Assembly (NCBI RefSeq): GCF_015207755.1
Contig: NZ_JADEWH010000002.1
Span: 540,297-604,296 of the forward strand
Direction: 5' to 3'
Origin: Nodularia sp. LEGE 06071
GTDB lineage: Bacteria > Cyanobacteriota > Cyanobacteriia > Cyanobacteriales > Nostocaceae
DNA: 64,000 bases
Part shown: piece after piece, positions 37,948-47,300 of the stretch
Position numbering within the stretch: the stretch's first letter is position 1
How the letters are laid out: every line of letters begins with the position of its first letter
Made by a program: the position numbers and the translations under genes
The notes under the pieces: model-generated
Database searches by the model: none
What the model saw: the letters and a program-made list of their open reading frames with translations, nothing else
Told to the model about the DNA's origin: nothing

Positions 37948-38832
37948 ATGTCTTTAACTCAAAACTATAAATTAAACCTGATTCAATGGTATCCAGGTCA
38001 TATTGCTAAAGCGGAAAAGAAGCTGAAAGAACAGCTAACGCGGGTAGATGTGGTACTGGAAGTCCGAGACGGGCGGATTCCTTTGGCGACACACCACCCC
38101 CAAATAGATGAATGGGTGGGAGATAAGGCGCGGGTGTTGGTATTGAACCGACTAGATATGATTTTGCCCCAAGTGCGATCGCTTTGGGTAGATTGGTTCA
38201 AGCGTCACGGTGAAGTCGCCTATTCTACCAATGCAAAACAAGGTCAAGGTGTAACGGCGATCGCTAAAGCCGCCCAAGCAGCTGGAATACAACTCAATCA
38301 AAGAAGACGCGATCGCGGGATGTTACCTCGTCCAGTGCGAGCTGTAGTCATTGGATTTCCCAACGTTGGTAAATCAGCCTTAATTAACCGCCTCTTAGGA
38401 AAGCGAGTCGTCGAAAGCGCCGCCCGTCCTGGGGTAACTCGCTCCTTACGTTGGGTGAGAATTTCCGAACATTTAGAATTATTAGATGCGCCTGGAGTTA
38501 TTCCCTTGAGAATGGGGAATCAAGAAGCCGCCATCAAGTTAGCAATTTGTGATGACATTGGTCAAGCATCTTATGATAATCAGTTAGTAGCATCTGCCTT
38601 CATCGATTTAGTCAACGAACTCCATGAAACAGCCGCACATTTATTACCACCATCACCCTTATATACCCGCTATCAACTTGACCCCGTAATGTACACCGGA
38701 GAAAGCTATTTACACGCCTTAGCCGAACATCGTTACAAAGGCGACGTAGAACGCACAGCCAGACATCTGTTAACAGATTTTCGTAAAGGATTATTAGGTA
38801 CAATCCCCTTAGAATTACCACCTCATTTCTAG
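37948..38832 (+). CDS. ylqF: Circularly permuted ribosome-biogenesis GTPase YlqF/RbgA
   Basis: 294 residues. G-motifs appear in permuted order: VLNRLDM (G4) near residue 59, then STNAKQG (G5), then VVIGFPNVGKSALINRLLG (G1) near 124, RPGVTRSL (G2) and LLDAPGVI (G3). YlqF helps late assembly of the 50S subunit. N-terminal IQWYPGHIAKAEKKLKE is the family start. C-terminal ANTAR-like tail binds rRNA. Confidence 0.95.
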   Translation: MSLTQNYKLNLIQWYPGHIAKAEKKLKEQLTRVDVVLEVRDGRIPLATHHPQIDEWVGDKARVLVLNRLDMILPQVRSLWVDWFKRHGEVAYSTNAKQGQGVTAIAKAAQAAGIQLNQRRRDRGMLPRPVRAVVIGFPNVGKSALINRLLGKRVVESAARPGVTRSLRWVRISEHLELLDAPGVIPLRMGNQEAAIKLAICDDIGQASYDNQLVASAFIDLVNELHETAAHLLPPSPLYTRYQLDPVMYTGESYLHALAEHRYKGDVERTARHLLTDFRKGLLGTIPLELPPHF

Positions 38833-39271
38833 ATATTAAAATCTTGCTCAGGGAACACCAAAAAATAAATTACCCAAAAATTGTAGGGTGGGTATAGCCC
38901 AAGGGGCATGGCTTCGCTAAAGCGCAGCGTAACCCACCATTATCCTCAAAATTAATTAGGGATTTTATTCCTTGGAAGTCCCTCACCGGAAAAATCTGCT
39001 CAAAGTCTTAATTATCAGTGATCATGAGGCATTGAAAAAGGGATAAATTTGAGTAAAACTAGTGTTCAAACAATCCAAAAATTGCTGAATGAGGATTAAC
39101 AAAATTTCAGCAGCATATCTACACAGTATTAAGTTAACTCCTATCTTGCACCAGCCGACAGGCAGTCACGGCTACACAGGCAAAACCCTTGAGTCCGCGT
39201 CGGAGGTTCGAGTGGTTCCGCGATTTCTCATCGCCAGGGCTAGGTGCAAGATGTCATTCAAATATTTATCT
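38833..39271. other. 439-bp intergenic region with two repeats
   Basis: Contains GTAGGGTGGGTATAGCCC ... GCGTAACCCACCA (38882-38939, an inverted-repeat-bounded dispersed repeat) and the structured 110-bp unit at 39143-39252. Otherwise empty. Confidence 0.45.
39143..39252. repeat. 110-bp structured unit with terminal inverted repeats
   Basis: ATCTTGCACCAGCC at the left and GGCTAGGTGCAAGAT (39239-39252 region) at the right form an inverted repeat; the GC-rich interior (GTCGGAGGTTCGAGTGG) could fold further. It lies just after the nifT stop on the opposite side, so it may end nifVZT transcripts or be a mobile repeat. Not a tRNA: no acceptor or anticodon arm fits. Confidence 0.5.
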
Positions 39272-39475
39272 TTAAGACAGCCGTTTAGCTTCCACAGTTA
39301 GCGGTAAACTTGCTTTATCTGGCAATTCGCTAAATTCTAATTCCCAGCCATTTGCTAAAGTGAGAATTACCCCATCGTTACTATCTGTTTGTTTAACAAC
39401 ATCTTCTTCTAGGTCTTTTTTCGCAACGTAAGCCACCAAAGTTCCCGCATCATTCATCCGCAGCATTACTTTCAT
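39272..39475 (-). CDS. nifT: NifT/FixU family protein
   Basis: 67 residues. [24 protein letters not shown] and LANGWELEFSELPDKASLPL plus TVEAKRL match NifT end to end. Its biochemical role is not settled; it is always found with nif genes. Its start overlaps the nifZ stop (ATGA-type), so it is translated with nifZ. Confidence 0.92.
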   Translation of the reverse strand: MKVMLRMNDAGTLVAYVAKKDLEEDVVKQTDSNDGVILTLANGWELEFSELPDKASLPLTVEAKRLS

Positions 39476-39738
39476 GAATTCTCCTCAACCGCTTCTAGTT
39501 CTCTTTTCCGACAACCGACAACAAACCCTTTCTCCAAAAAATGCACTGCATAGATATAGGAATTTTGTAAATAAGTGCCTATACTCGCTATGTAGCCAAT
39601 ATCTCCTTTGTTCCCTAAAACCTCCCCGACTTCTCTCCCCGCAAACGTCCCATCATTTTTGATCAGTTTGCGAAGTCTGACTTTTTGCCCAATTTCAAAA
39701 ACAGGCGGTAAATTTAGCTCTAATTCATCAGGTTGCAT
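39472..39738 (-). CDS. nifZ: NifZ family protein
   Basis: 88 residues. [20 protein letters not shown] and [20 protein letters not shown], then [20 protein letters not shown] match the small NifZ domain. NifZ helps mature the P-cluster of the MoFe protein in Azotobacter. It overlaps nifV by 11 bp and nifT by 4 bp, forming nifVZT. Confidence 0.92.
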   Translation of the reverse strand: MQPDELELNLPPVFEIGQKVRLRKLIKNDGTFAGREVGEVLGNKGDIGYIASIGTYLQNSYIYAVHFLEKGFVVGCRKRELEAVEENS

Positions 39739-40867
39739 GAGAGTACCTCTGTTCTCTTACCAAATTCAAAAGTTCTTCAACGGTCAAATTGCGTTTTTGC
39801 TTGACCGACTGCTGGCGGACTGCATCCAAGACAGACTGGGTTTCCTCTGGGTTGAGGAAAATATCATTTTGCTGTAACAAACTGGTCACCAAATGTCTTC
39901 CAGAATGCTTACCCACGACCAAACGTCGTTCCCAACCTACTTCTTCCGGTGCAAATGGTTCGTAAGTCAGGGGGTTATGCAGTACGCCGTGAGCATGAAT
40001 TCCCGATTCATGGGCGAAGGTATTTTCACCCACAATTGCTTTCCAGGGTGGGACATGACAATTGGATGCTGAAGCTACCAGTTGGGAAAGTTCCACCAAA
40101 CGGCGAGTATCAATACCCAAATTGATGCCATAGATGCGTTTGATCGACATGACAACTTCTTCTAAAGCTGCATTTCCCGCCCTTTCGCCGACTCCGTTGA
40201 CTGTGGTATTTACAGATGTGGCTCCGGCTTTGATACCAGCCAAAGCGTTAGCAGTTGCTAGGCCAAAATCATTGTGAGTGTGAATTTCTAGAGGAATGGA
40301 CAAAGCCGAAACGAGCTGTTTGACTTTGGCGTAGGTGCTGAAGGGATCGAGAACGCCGACAGTATCGCAAAAGCGAAACCGTGATGCGCCCCATTCTTGA
40401 GCATGAAGGGCTACATCTAAAAGGAAGTTGGGGTCAGCTCTGGAAGAATCTTCGCCGCCTACTGCTACCCAAAGACCTTGATCAACGGCAAAGCTGATAC
40501 AATCTTTGAGTCTTTGCAAACTGACCCGCCATTGACCATGAAACTTAGCGGCGATTTGGATTCCAGAAACGGGAATAGCAATATGTACTCGCTTCAAACC
40601 GCAGGTGATGGAAGCTTTGATATCTGAAATTACCGCCCGGTTCCAACCCAATAGACTTGCTTGCAAGCCCAAGTCAGCAATTGCTAGAATAGCATGGGTT
40701 TCGGCTTCGCCCATTGCGGGGATTCCCACTTCTAATTCGGGAACACCAATAGCATCGAGAAATTGTGCGATCGCTACTTTCTCTTCAAAGGTAAAAGCAA
40801 CACCTGCTGCTTGTTCACCATCACGTAATGTAGTGTCATTAATTAAGATTTCATTCATCTCACACAT
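39728..40867 (-). CDS. nifV: Homocitrate synthase
   Basis: 379 residues. It condenses acetyl-CoA with 2-oxoglutarate to homocitrate, the organic ligand of FeMo-co. Motifs: [36 protein letters not shown] (metal-binding HxH), [20 protein letters not shown] and [11 protein letters not shown]. An alternative Met three codons downstream ([10 protein letters not shown]) is equally plausible. 412 bp upstream lacks genes, so nifVZT may have its own promoter. Confidence 0.95.
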   Translation of the reverse strand: MCEMNEILINDTTLRDGEQAAGVAFTFEEKVAIAQFLDAIGVPELEVGIPAMGEAETHAILAIADLGLQASLLGWNRAVISDIKASITCGLKRVHIAIPVSGIQIAAKFHGQWRVSLQRLKDCISFAVDQGLWVAVGGEDSSRADPNFLLDVALHAQEWGASRFRFCDTVGVLDPFSTYAKVKQLVSALSIPLEIHTHNDFGLATANALAGIKAGATSVNTTVNGVGERAGNAALEEVVMSIKRIYGINLGIDTRRLVELSQLVASASNCHVPPWKAIVGENTFAHESGIHAHGVLHNPLTYEPFAPEEVGWERRLVVGKHSGRHLVTSLLQQNDIFLNPEETQSVLDAVRQQSVKQKRNLTVEELLNLVREQRYSHAT

Positions 40868-41279
40868 CCCTTTTAGGAATCATTCTTAATATGCTTTCTG
40901 TTTTGGGAGCTTATTTACCTGTAAATTCTGTAACGGTAAATGCCTAATACAAATGCTGAATGATGAATGGTAAATGCTATAAACTCTCAGATTTAATAGT
41001 TCATCTTCATGATTATTAAATCATAGCTAAATTCCCACATCATATCTGTATGGCAGAGAACCAAATACAGGTATATTTTAGAATTATTTTTACTATTGCT
41101 AAATCAGATATTTTATAATAGTCATTACCTGACGTAACTATTAGCAAATCTTCAATACAGCAAAATAGCAAATCTGGCAAGAAAGTTAATGAACATAGTG
41201 GTTTGCTCGTATAATTACATGAAATTTGCTGGTGATTATGTAGGCAAGCTAACGCACTAAAAGTTAGAGGAAAAAGCGG
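40868..41279. other. 412-bp intergenic region upstream of nifV
   Basis: AT-rich. ATTTAATAGTTCATC ... GATTATTAAAT (40990-41026) is an imperfect inverted repeat. None of the TTGAGTACAA or ACCCCTACCC blocks found upstream of nifP and nifB is present. No gene seen. Confidence 0.5.
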
Positions 41280-41477
41280 TTAATGATGGTCATCTAGCCA
41301 ATCCAGAATTTTTTCTAGTTGCTCTAAGTTGACTAGTCCATATTGCCAGAGCAGCATGGGTAAGGGGCCATTATCAAATTTACGATGTCGTTGGGCTACA
41401 GCAATATCTGCATTTGTCAGTTCGAGTTCTTGATGTAAAAAATTGAGAAATTTTCTCTCACTGTTACAGGTGGTCAT
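41280..41477 (-). CDS. DUF2949-type small conserved protein
   Basis: 65 residues, mostly helical: LNFLHQELELTNADIAVAQR and GPLPMLLWQYGLVNLEQLEK, ILDWLDDH. This small family is limited to cyanobacteria and, in heterocystous species, sits in the nifP-nifV interval, as here. Function unknown. I place it in the nifP transcript by position and strand. Confidence 0.82.
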   Translation of the reverse strand: MTTCNSERKFLNFLHQELELTNADIAVAQRHRKFDNGPLPMLLWQYGLVNLEQLEKILDWLDDHH

Positions 41478-41543
41478 AATCGAATTTGCTAGTTATGGAT
41501 TGTGTTTGTGTCACGCAGAGGCGCAGAGTCGCGGAGGGGGAGT

Positions 41544-41798
41544 TTAGGAGGTTTTTGTATTCCAGCAGCGTTCTAGCCAATCTACTAGTTCGTGACGTGA
41601 GGCGAGAAATTGCATCAGGGTGCTACGGATGAGGATGGCTTCTAGGAGGTTATTGACTTTGACTCGTAGGGAACCATCGCTGTGACAGCAGCAGGAAATC
41701 TTTAATTCTTGCAAACGTTGGGAAATTCGCCAGCGATCGCACAAGGGAATCTGCAAAACCTGATATCCTGGGGGGTCGGAACTATTCGGTGGGAACAT
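41544..41798 (-). CDS. Asr1405/Asl0597-type small conserved protein
   Basis: 84 residues: YQVLQIPLCDRWRISQRLQE, LKISCCCHSDGSLRVKVNN. It has four Cys or Cys-near residues, including CCC, which might bind metal. It starts 2 bp after the nifP stop, so it is co-transcribed with nifP. The same gene order (nifP, this gene, DUF2949, nifV) is known in Anabaena. Function unknown. Confidence 0.85.
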   Translation of the reverse strand: MFPPNSSDPPGYQVLQIPLCDRWRISQRLQELKISCCCHSDGSLRVKVNNLLEAILIRSTLMQFLASRHELVDWLERCWNTKTS

Positions 41799-41800
41799 GG

Positions 41801-42568
41801 TTAATGATTTTTGGTCAGAAGTTCTTTGTCCTGGGGTTGAATATTCAGGGTTTGTAATTGTTGTTCTAGTTTCTCGATGCGGCAGAGTAAAGAACTAATC
41901 ACAGTCGCTTGCTCATCAGGGAGCTTACCATGTTCTAGGGGATGCAGGTTGAGGTTTTGTTTGGGAGAGATAATTCTACCAGGAATCCCGACGACGGTGG
42001 CATCTGGGGGAACATCACGCAATACAATGGAACCAGCACCAATGCGGACGCGATCGCTAATTTGAATATTTCCCAAAACTTTCGCCCCCGCACCCACCAC
42101 CACGTTATTACCCACAGTGGGATGACGCTTCCCACTTTCTTTCCCCGTACCGCCCAGAGTAACGCCCTGATAAATTAGCGTATAGTTTCCCACAACAGCA
42201 GTTTCACCAATTACCACACCCATACCGTGGTCAATAAACACACCTTTCCCAATCTCTGCACCTGGGTGAATTTCAATACCTGTCAGAAACCGCGCCAAGT
42301 GAGAAATCAGACGGGGGATGAAAACCACACCCCGACAGTGTAACCAGTGGGCGAGACGATGCAAACAGAGAGCCTGTAACCCAGGGTAGCAAAACACCAC
42401 CTCTAGCCAATTCCGTGCTGCTGGATCGCGTTCAAAGATGATTTGAAAATCACTCAATAATGGTTCTAAAAAAGCACCAGAGAACAGATTTTTCAGCAAG
42501 GATGTATTTGAAGAACGTGGTTTGATTGCAGCCTGACGGTCTTTGATCCTGTTTAATGACTGTTGCAT
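41801..42568 (-). CDS. nifP: Serine O-acetyltransferase, nif-linked
   Basis: 255 residues. CysE-type hexapeptide-repeat enzyme that makes O-acetylserine for cysteine, which NifS needs as sulfur donor. Motifs: FLTGIEIHPGAEIGKGVFID, HGMGVVIGETAVVGNYTLIY, VTLGGTGKESGKRHPTVGN. The N terminus is extended compared with SAT enzymes of other bacteria. It heads the operon toward nifVZT and is preceded, 90 bp upstream of its start, by the regulatory-module candidate at 42658-42877. Confidence 0.93.
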   Translation of the reverse strand: MQQSLNRIKDRQAAIKPRSSNTSLLKNLFSGAFLEPLLSDFQIIFERDPAARNWLEVVFCYPGLQALCLHRLAHWLHCRGVVFIPRLISHLARFLTGIEIHPGAEIGKGVFIDHGMGVVIGETAVVGNYTLIYQGVTLGGTGKESGKRHPTVGNNVVVGAGAKVLGNIQISDRVRIGAGSIVLRDVPPDATVVGIPGRIISPKQNLNLHPLEHGKLPDEQATVISSLLCRIEKLEQQLQTLNIQPQDKELLTKNH

Positions 42569-42657
42569 CAGTAGTATTTGGTTAAAAGAGCCATGTGCTA
42601 TTTTTATGCTTATATCAGGTGACTCCCAACTGGACAGTACATTAAACGCCGATTGGA

Positions 42658-42877
42658 TTTATTGGATTAATTACAGTTGTACTCAACCATCTCAAACCCT
42701 GATTTAAGGGAAACTTAAAATTTCCCTTGGGGTAGGGGTGCTAGTATTTAATCATGGGGGTACTGGTGTTTTTCGGGTAGGGGCTTCAGAATTTTTGTAC
42801 TCACCACAAAAAACTTTACCTGTAAGAGTTTGCAGCGAATTAGGCAAGTTATTTTGCAATATATTAAGTTGTACTCA
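42658..42877 (-). promoter_or_regulatory. Candidate nif regulatory module upstream of nifP
   Basis: Read toward nifP the blocks are TGAGTACAA (42869-42877), TGAGTACAAA (42794-42803), CCCCTA (42778-42783), GTACCCC (42757-42763), TACTAGCACCCCTACCC (42730-42746), AGGGTTTGA (42692-42700), TTGAGTACAA (42677-42686) and AATCCAATAAA (42658-42668). The same blocks occur in the same order upstream of nifB. Gaps of 10 bp (GTACCCC to TACTAG) and 8 bp (TTGAGTACAA to AATCCAATAAA) are identical in both. A CnfR-type activator site is the likely role. Confidence 0.75.
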
Positions 42878-43193
42878 CTTGCGCGCAAAGATGAGGTAGA
42901 CAGGATGACAAATCATATATCTGTATATCCAGCTACGATTCTTATTCTATTATTTAGTTAGGGGAAAAAACAGGTTTCTTTATTTTGTTTTAGGTTTTGT
43001 TGTCTGTGTGTATATATACGTTTCGTAATATAGATAATGGCTTTTCTAAACACATATCTTACACCAATTGCTTTAGAGAACACCATAAAATAAATTATCT
43101 CATCTTGCCCGTCCTTGGTAATTAAGTGATCACACTTAAGGCGATTAAGTATCAACTGTGCTAAGACAAGATGGGCGTGCATCTCGAAATTTC

Positions 43194-44045
43194 ATGAAAC
43201 AGCAAAAAAATACATTCAGCCATCTCACCGCCATAGAAAGAACTTACTTATCATTTCCGGCACAGTTTTTACTAAATCAAAACCTGCTTCAAGGTAAAAT
43301 CCTAGATTTTGGTTGTGGCTTTGGTAATGATGTGAAAATCCTCAGCCAAAAAGGTTTTGATATTACAGGCTATGACCCTCATTATTTTGCCCAATATCCT
43401 CAAGGTAAATTCGATACTATAATTTGCTTTTATGTTTTAAATGTTTTATTCCCTGAAGAACAAGCTAATATCCTCATGGAAGTATCGCACTTATTAAAAC
43501 CAGGAGGAAAAGCTTATTATGCTGTAAGAAGGGATATCAAAAGAGAAGGGTTTAGAGAACATTATGTCCACAAAAAACCTACATATCAATGTCTAGCTAA
43601 ACTTCCCTTTCATTCATTATACGCAGATGAGATGCGGGAAGTATATGAGTACATTCATTATAATCAACAGCGAAATTCAACTAATCATTGTATATTTTGC
43701 AATCCTCATAAACATCTCAGGTTATTAACAGAATCAGCTACAGCCTATGCTATGTTGGATGGCTACCCGATAAGTAAAGGACATACTTTAGTTATTCCTA
43801 AACGTCATGTCAGCAATTATTTTGATTTACCATTTAAAGAACAATCTGCTTGCTGGTTTATGGTGAATAAAGTCCAAAAAATTCTCAACACAGAATTTGC
43901 ACCTGATGGGTTTAATGTAGGTATGAACATTAATCGAGAAGGCGGGCAGAATATTATGCACACCAGTATTCATGTCATCCCTCGTTACAAAGGCGATGCT
44001 GTTGGTAAAAGTGGTATTAGGAAAGTTATTCCTAAAGGTAAATAG
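43194..44045 (+). CDS. Methyltransferase-HIT domain fusion protein
   Basis: 283 residues from the ATG at 43194. Residues 30-115 are a class I SAM methyltransferase-like domain (ILDFGCGFGNDVKIL at 36-50, DTIICFYVLNVL, LLKPGGKAYYAVRRD). Residues 162-283 are a HIT domain: CIFCNP, AMLDGYPISKGHTLVIPKRH, MNINREGGQNIM, then HTSIHVIPRYKGD. Canonical HIT active sites read HxHxH; here the middle His is Ser258 (H256-T-S-I-H260). The frame is open 12 codons upstream. Function unknown; a nucleotide-linked methylation role is possible. Confidence 0.8.
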   Translation: MKQQKNTFSHLTAIERTYLSFPAQFLLNQNLLQGKILDFGCGFGNDVKILSQKGFDITGYDPHYFAQYPQGKFDTIICFYVLNVLFPEEQANILMEVSHLLKPGGKAYYAVRRDIKREGFREHYVHKKPTYQCLAKLPFHSLYADEMREVYEYIHYNQQRNSTNHCIFCNPHKHLRLLTESATAYAMLDGYPISKGHTLVIPKRHVSNYFDLPFKEQSACWFMVNKVQKILNTEFAPDGFNVGMNINREGGQNIMHTSIHVIPRYKGDAVGKSGIRKVIPKGK

Positions 44046-44079
44046 TTATATAGCAATTCTCAAGAAGTTACGAACCCAA

Positions 44080-44112
44080 AGATCCCCGACTTCTTCAAGA
44101 AGTCGGGGATCT
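44080..44112. terminator. 33-bp perfect palindrome between convergent genes
   Basis: AGATCCCCGACTTCTT, a single C, then the exact complement. It lies between the methyltransferase-HIT gene (plus) and the HicB-like gene (minus), so it could terminate both. The same GATCCCCGAC word family is a dispersed repeat in Nostocales. Confidence 0.6.
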
Positions 44113-44116
44113 AAAT

Positions 44117-44335
44117 TCATGCTACTTGTGATGACTGTTCTAAGGTTTTTGGTTCTGGTAGAGGTTCACCATTTTCCAACGCTGTCTCAATTAGCATTTC
44201 TAAAACTTCTTGAGCATTTTTGCAAGCTTCTTCATAGGTATCTTCGTGAGTATGACAAAACTCTCCCCATTCAGGAAGACTGACTACAAAACACTCGTCT
44301 TCATTAGACCATTGAATAATAATTGTATATTTCAT
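44117..44335 (-). CDS. HicB-like antitoxin-family protein
   Basis: 72 residues. MKYTIIIQWSNEDECFVVSL and PEWGEFCHTHEDTYEEACKN form the HicB partial RNase-H-like fold, which binds HicA mRNA interferases. No hicA is next to it. Its ATG overlaps the stop of the NACHT-HEAT gene (ATGA), so it is translated with it. It may be an orphan antitoxin that modulates the larger protein; this is inference. Confidence 0.85.
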   Translation of the reverse strand: MKYTIIIQWSNEDECFVVSLPEWGEFCHTHEDTYEEACKNAQEVLEMLIETALENGEPLPEPKTLEQSSQVA

Positions 44336-47300
44336 TCTTTTTCTTTTCCTAACCGCTTTAAAATCTTCTGAGCATACTTCCGCACTTCCTCATCTGGGTC
44401 ATTTTCTGCTCTGTCGCGCAACAGTGATAAAGTCTGGGGATGCTGAGGATATTGCTTGATAATTATCTCCAGTGCAATGCGCCGAGGGTTTTCGTTAAAT
44501 ATATCTCCACTCTCACAGGGGTCATTGACAGCACAATTGTAATAGATATCAAATAACTCAGGCTGATTTCTATAATGTTTGGCTAATGCTTGGATGGCTG
44601 CACCTCGCACATTCCAACGTTCATCATCAGAGGCGCGTTGTTGGAGGAAGGTTTTGGTTTGGGAGTCATCTTTGTAATTGCTGGCTAATGCTTCGATGGC
44701 TGCACGTCGCACATTCCAACTTTCATCAGAGGCGCGTTGTTGGAGGAAGGTTTTGGTTTGGGGGTCATCTTTGTAATTGCTGGCTAATGCTTCGATGGCT
44801 GCACGTCGCACATCCCAACTTTCATCAGAGGCGCGTTGTTGGAAGAAGGTTTTGGTTTGGGGGTCATCTTTGTAATTGCTGGCTAATGCTTCGATGGCTG
44901 CACGTCGCACATTCCAACGTTCATCATCAGTGGCGCGTTGTTGGAGGAAGGTTTTGGTTTGGGGGTCATCTTTGTAATTGCTGGCTAATGCTTCGATGGC
45001 TGCACGTCGCACATCCCAACGTTCATCATCAGTGGCGCGTTGTTGGAGGATGGTTTTGGTTTGGGGGTCATCTTTGTAATTGCTGGCTAATGCTTCGATG
45101 GCTGCACGTCGCACATCCCAACGTTCATCATCAGTGGGGCGTTGTTGGAGGAAGGTTTTGGTTTGGGGGTCATCTTTGTAATTGCTGGCTAATGCTTCGA
45201 TGGCTGCACGTCGCACATTCCAACTTTCATCAGTGGAGCGTTGTTGGAGGAAGGTTTTGGTTTGGGGGTCATCTTTGTAATTGCTGGCTAATGCTTCGAT
45301 GGCTGCACCTCGCACATCATTATCATCATCATCAGTGGCGCGTTGTTGGAGGATGGTTTTGGTTTGGGGGTCATCTTTGTAATTGCTGGCTAATGCTTCG
45401 ATGGCTGCACGTCGCACATCCCAATTATCATCAGTGGCGTGTTGTTGGAGGAAGCTTTTGATTTGGGGGTCATCTTTGTAATTGCTCGCTAATGCTTGGA
45501 TGGCTGCACGTCGCACATTATTATCATCATCATCAGTGGCAGATTTTTGGAGGATGGATTTGGTTTGGGGGTCATTCTCCCAAGTCGTTGCAATTGCTGC
45601 AACTGCTTGAGTGCGGATTTCTTGAACTAGCTTAGTTGCATCACGATCTTGATAAGGTTGGTAATAATACCAAAGGTCATATTTGGTTAAGTCTTTTATC
45701 TGCTCAAGTAATTGATTAGCTGTAGTCGCAATTACGGAACGATTTCTCACTTCTGTAAGACATTTAGCCGCTAAAAAGAGGTTGATAAATTTTTCACTTT
45801 CACCATCTTGTTCCATTAAATAATCAATGATTTCACCAACAAATTCTGCCTCAATCATTCCAGCAATTAACAGCAATACTTCATGCCAAGTTTCATCTTG
45901 CCAGTGCTTGCCAAAAACTTCAGTTTTTAAATCCTCAATTTTAATACTACGTTTCTTCTCAAACTGCCAAACAAACTCCGATGCACAGAAATATTCTAAA
46001 AATGTCCGATGCACAAAGGCATAATAATCTGCGCCCACAAAACATAACATAAAATTGCGAGTCCGCAGTTGATTAATCATCACCCGCGCCGCATCTCTGG
46101 GTTTTTCAAATTCTATAGTTTTCAGATATGCAGTGAGAATTGTCTCTAAATCTTCTGCACTAATTGAGTTACCAGCTAAACCTTTTTCACTGGTTTGCAT
46201 ATAATGGGCAACTTGACGCAGCATTGCTTGCTTATCTTTATAATCAATACTTTTGGGATCTAACCGCTTATCTTCCACTAAAACGCGTTCTACGTCCCAT
46301 TGATGCAGCAGTAGCCGTGATGCTTGATTGTAAAGTTCGGCTCTATCTCTTGGCAGTTCTTGGTTACGATTAAGAATTGCCATCATCGTCAACAGTAGGG
46401 GATTTCCTGCCAGTTCAGCGATAGATTTAGAAGTTTCAATTCCTCTTTGCAGTCGTTCCCGTTTTCTAGCTTTATCCGCTTCATCGCTAAAAGTTAACTC
46501 ATGCCAGCGATGAATAAAATCTTGAATTTGTTCTGGTTCTAAATCTTGCAAGATAAAGTGGCGAAACTCAGCATCACGTAACTTTTGCGGTTTATAGCCA
46601 ATGATGCGAGAAGTTACAATTACCTGCACATTTGGATATTGATTAGTAAAACGATGAATATCGGTAATTACATCCTCGCGCTTACCAGGATCAAATACTT
46701 CATCTAAACCATCAAACATCACCAAGGCGTTACCAGAATTTAGCTGTTCATTTAATTGATGTTGATTCAAGTGATGAATAGCACCGCTACATTTATGGAA
46801 AAATTCTAAAAAGTTATTGCACTCTTGATCTTCTCGCCGCCGCATATAAGTGCGTAACTCAATGAGTAACGGAATTGGACGTGATATAACATTATCTAGA
46901 GGTGTTTCTGCCCAATTCAATGCGAGAAATTGCAATAATGTAGACTTACCTGAACCTGGATCGCCTAAAATGACAATATATTTATAATTTTGCTTTTTCT
47001 GAATAACATCCAAGACTGAAAGTATCGGTTGTTCTAAATAAACCCGTTTATGTCTTTCTAATTCTTCTGCTTGCAGTTCTGCTTCTATTTCGCTATTTTT
47101 GTGCAGTCGTCTATAATGTTCTTTAGGCAGTTCGTGAATTTGTGGTAAAAATTTATCAGTTTCCCGGACATTTTGAGCGATAAACATCCGCCATAACTTG
47201 AGTTCGTTATAGGCGTAACCGCTAGTATCTAAACTATCTAACTTGAGATTTCCATAGCACTCACAAATTCCTTCTTGATAACGTTCTAAATCAAATGCTG

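Noticed and set aside
39200..39230. GGTTCGAGTGG as a tRNA T-arm
   Set aside because: No acceptor, D or anticodon arm can be drawn around it.
42958..43182. 74-aa minus-strand ORF
   Set aside because: Overlaps the leader of the methyltransferase-HIT gene; no family pattern.
44586..45461. 291-aa plus-strand ORF of WLHVAHPNVHH-type repeats
   Set aside because: Reverse-frame image of the HEAT repeats; the minus strand has clear NACHT-HEAT family signal.
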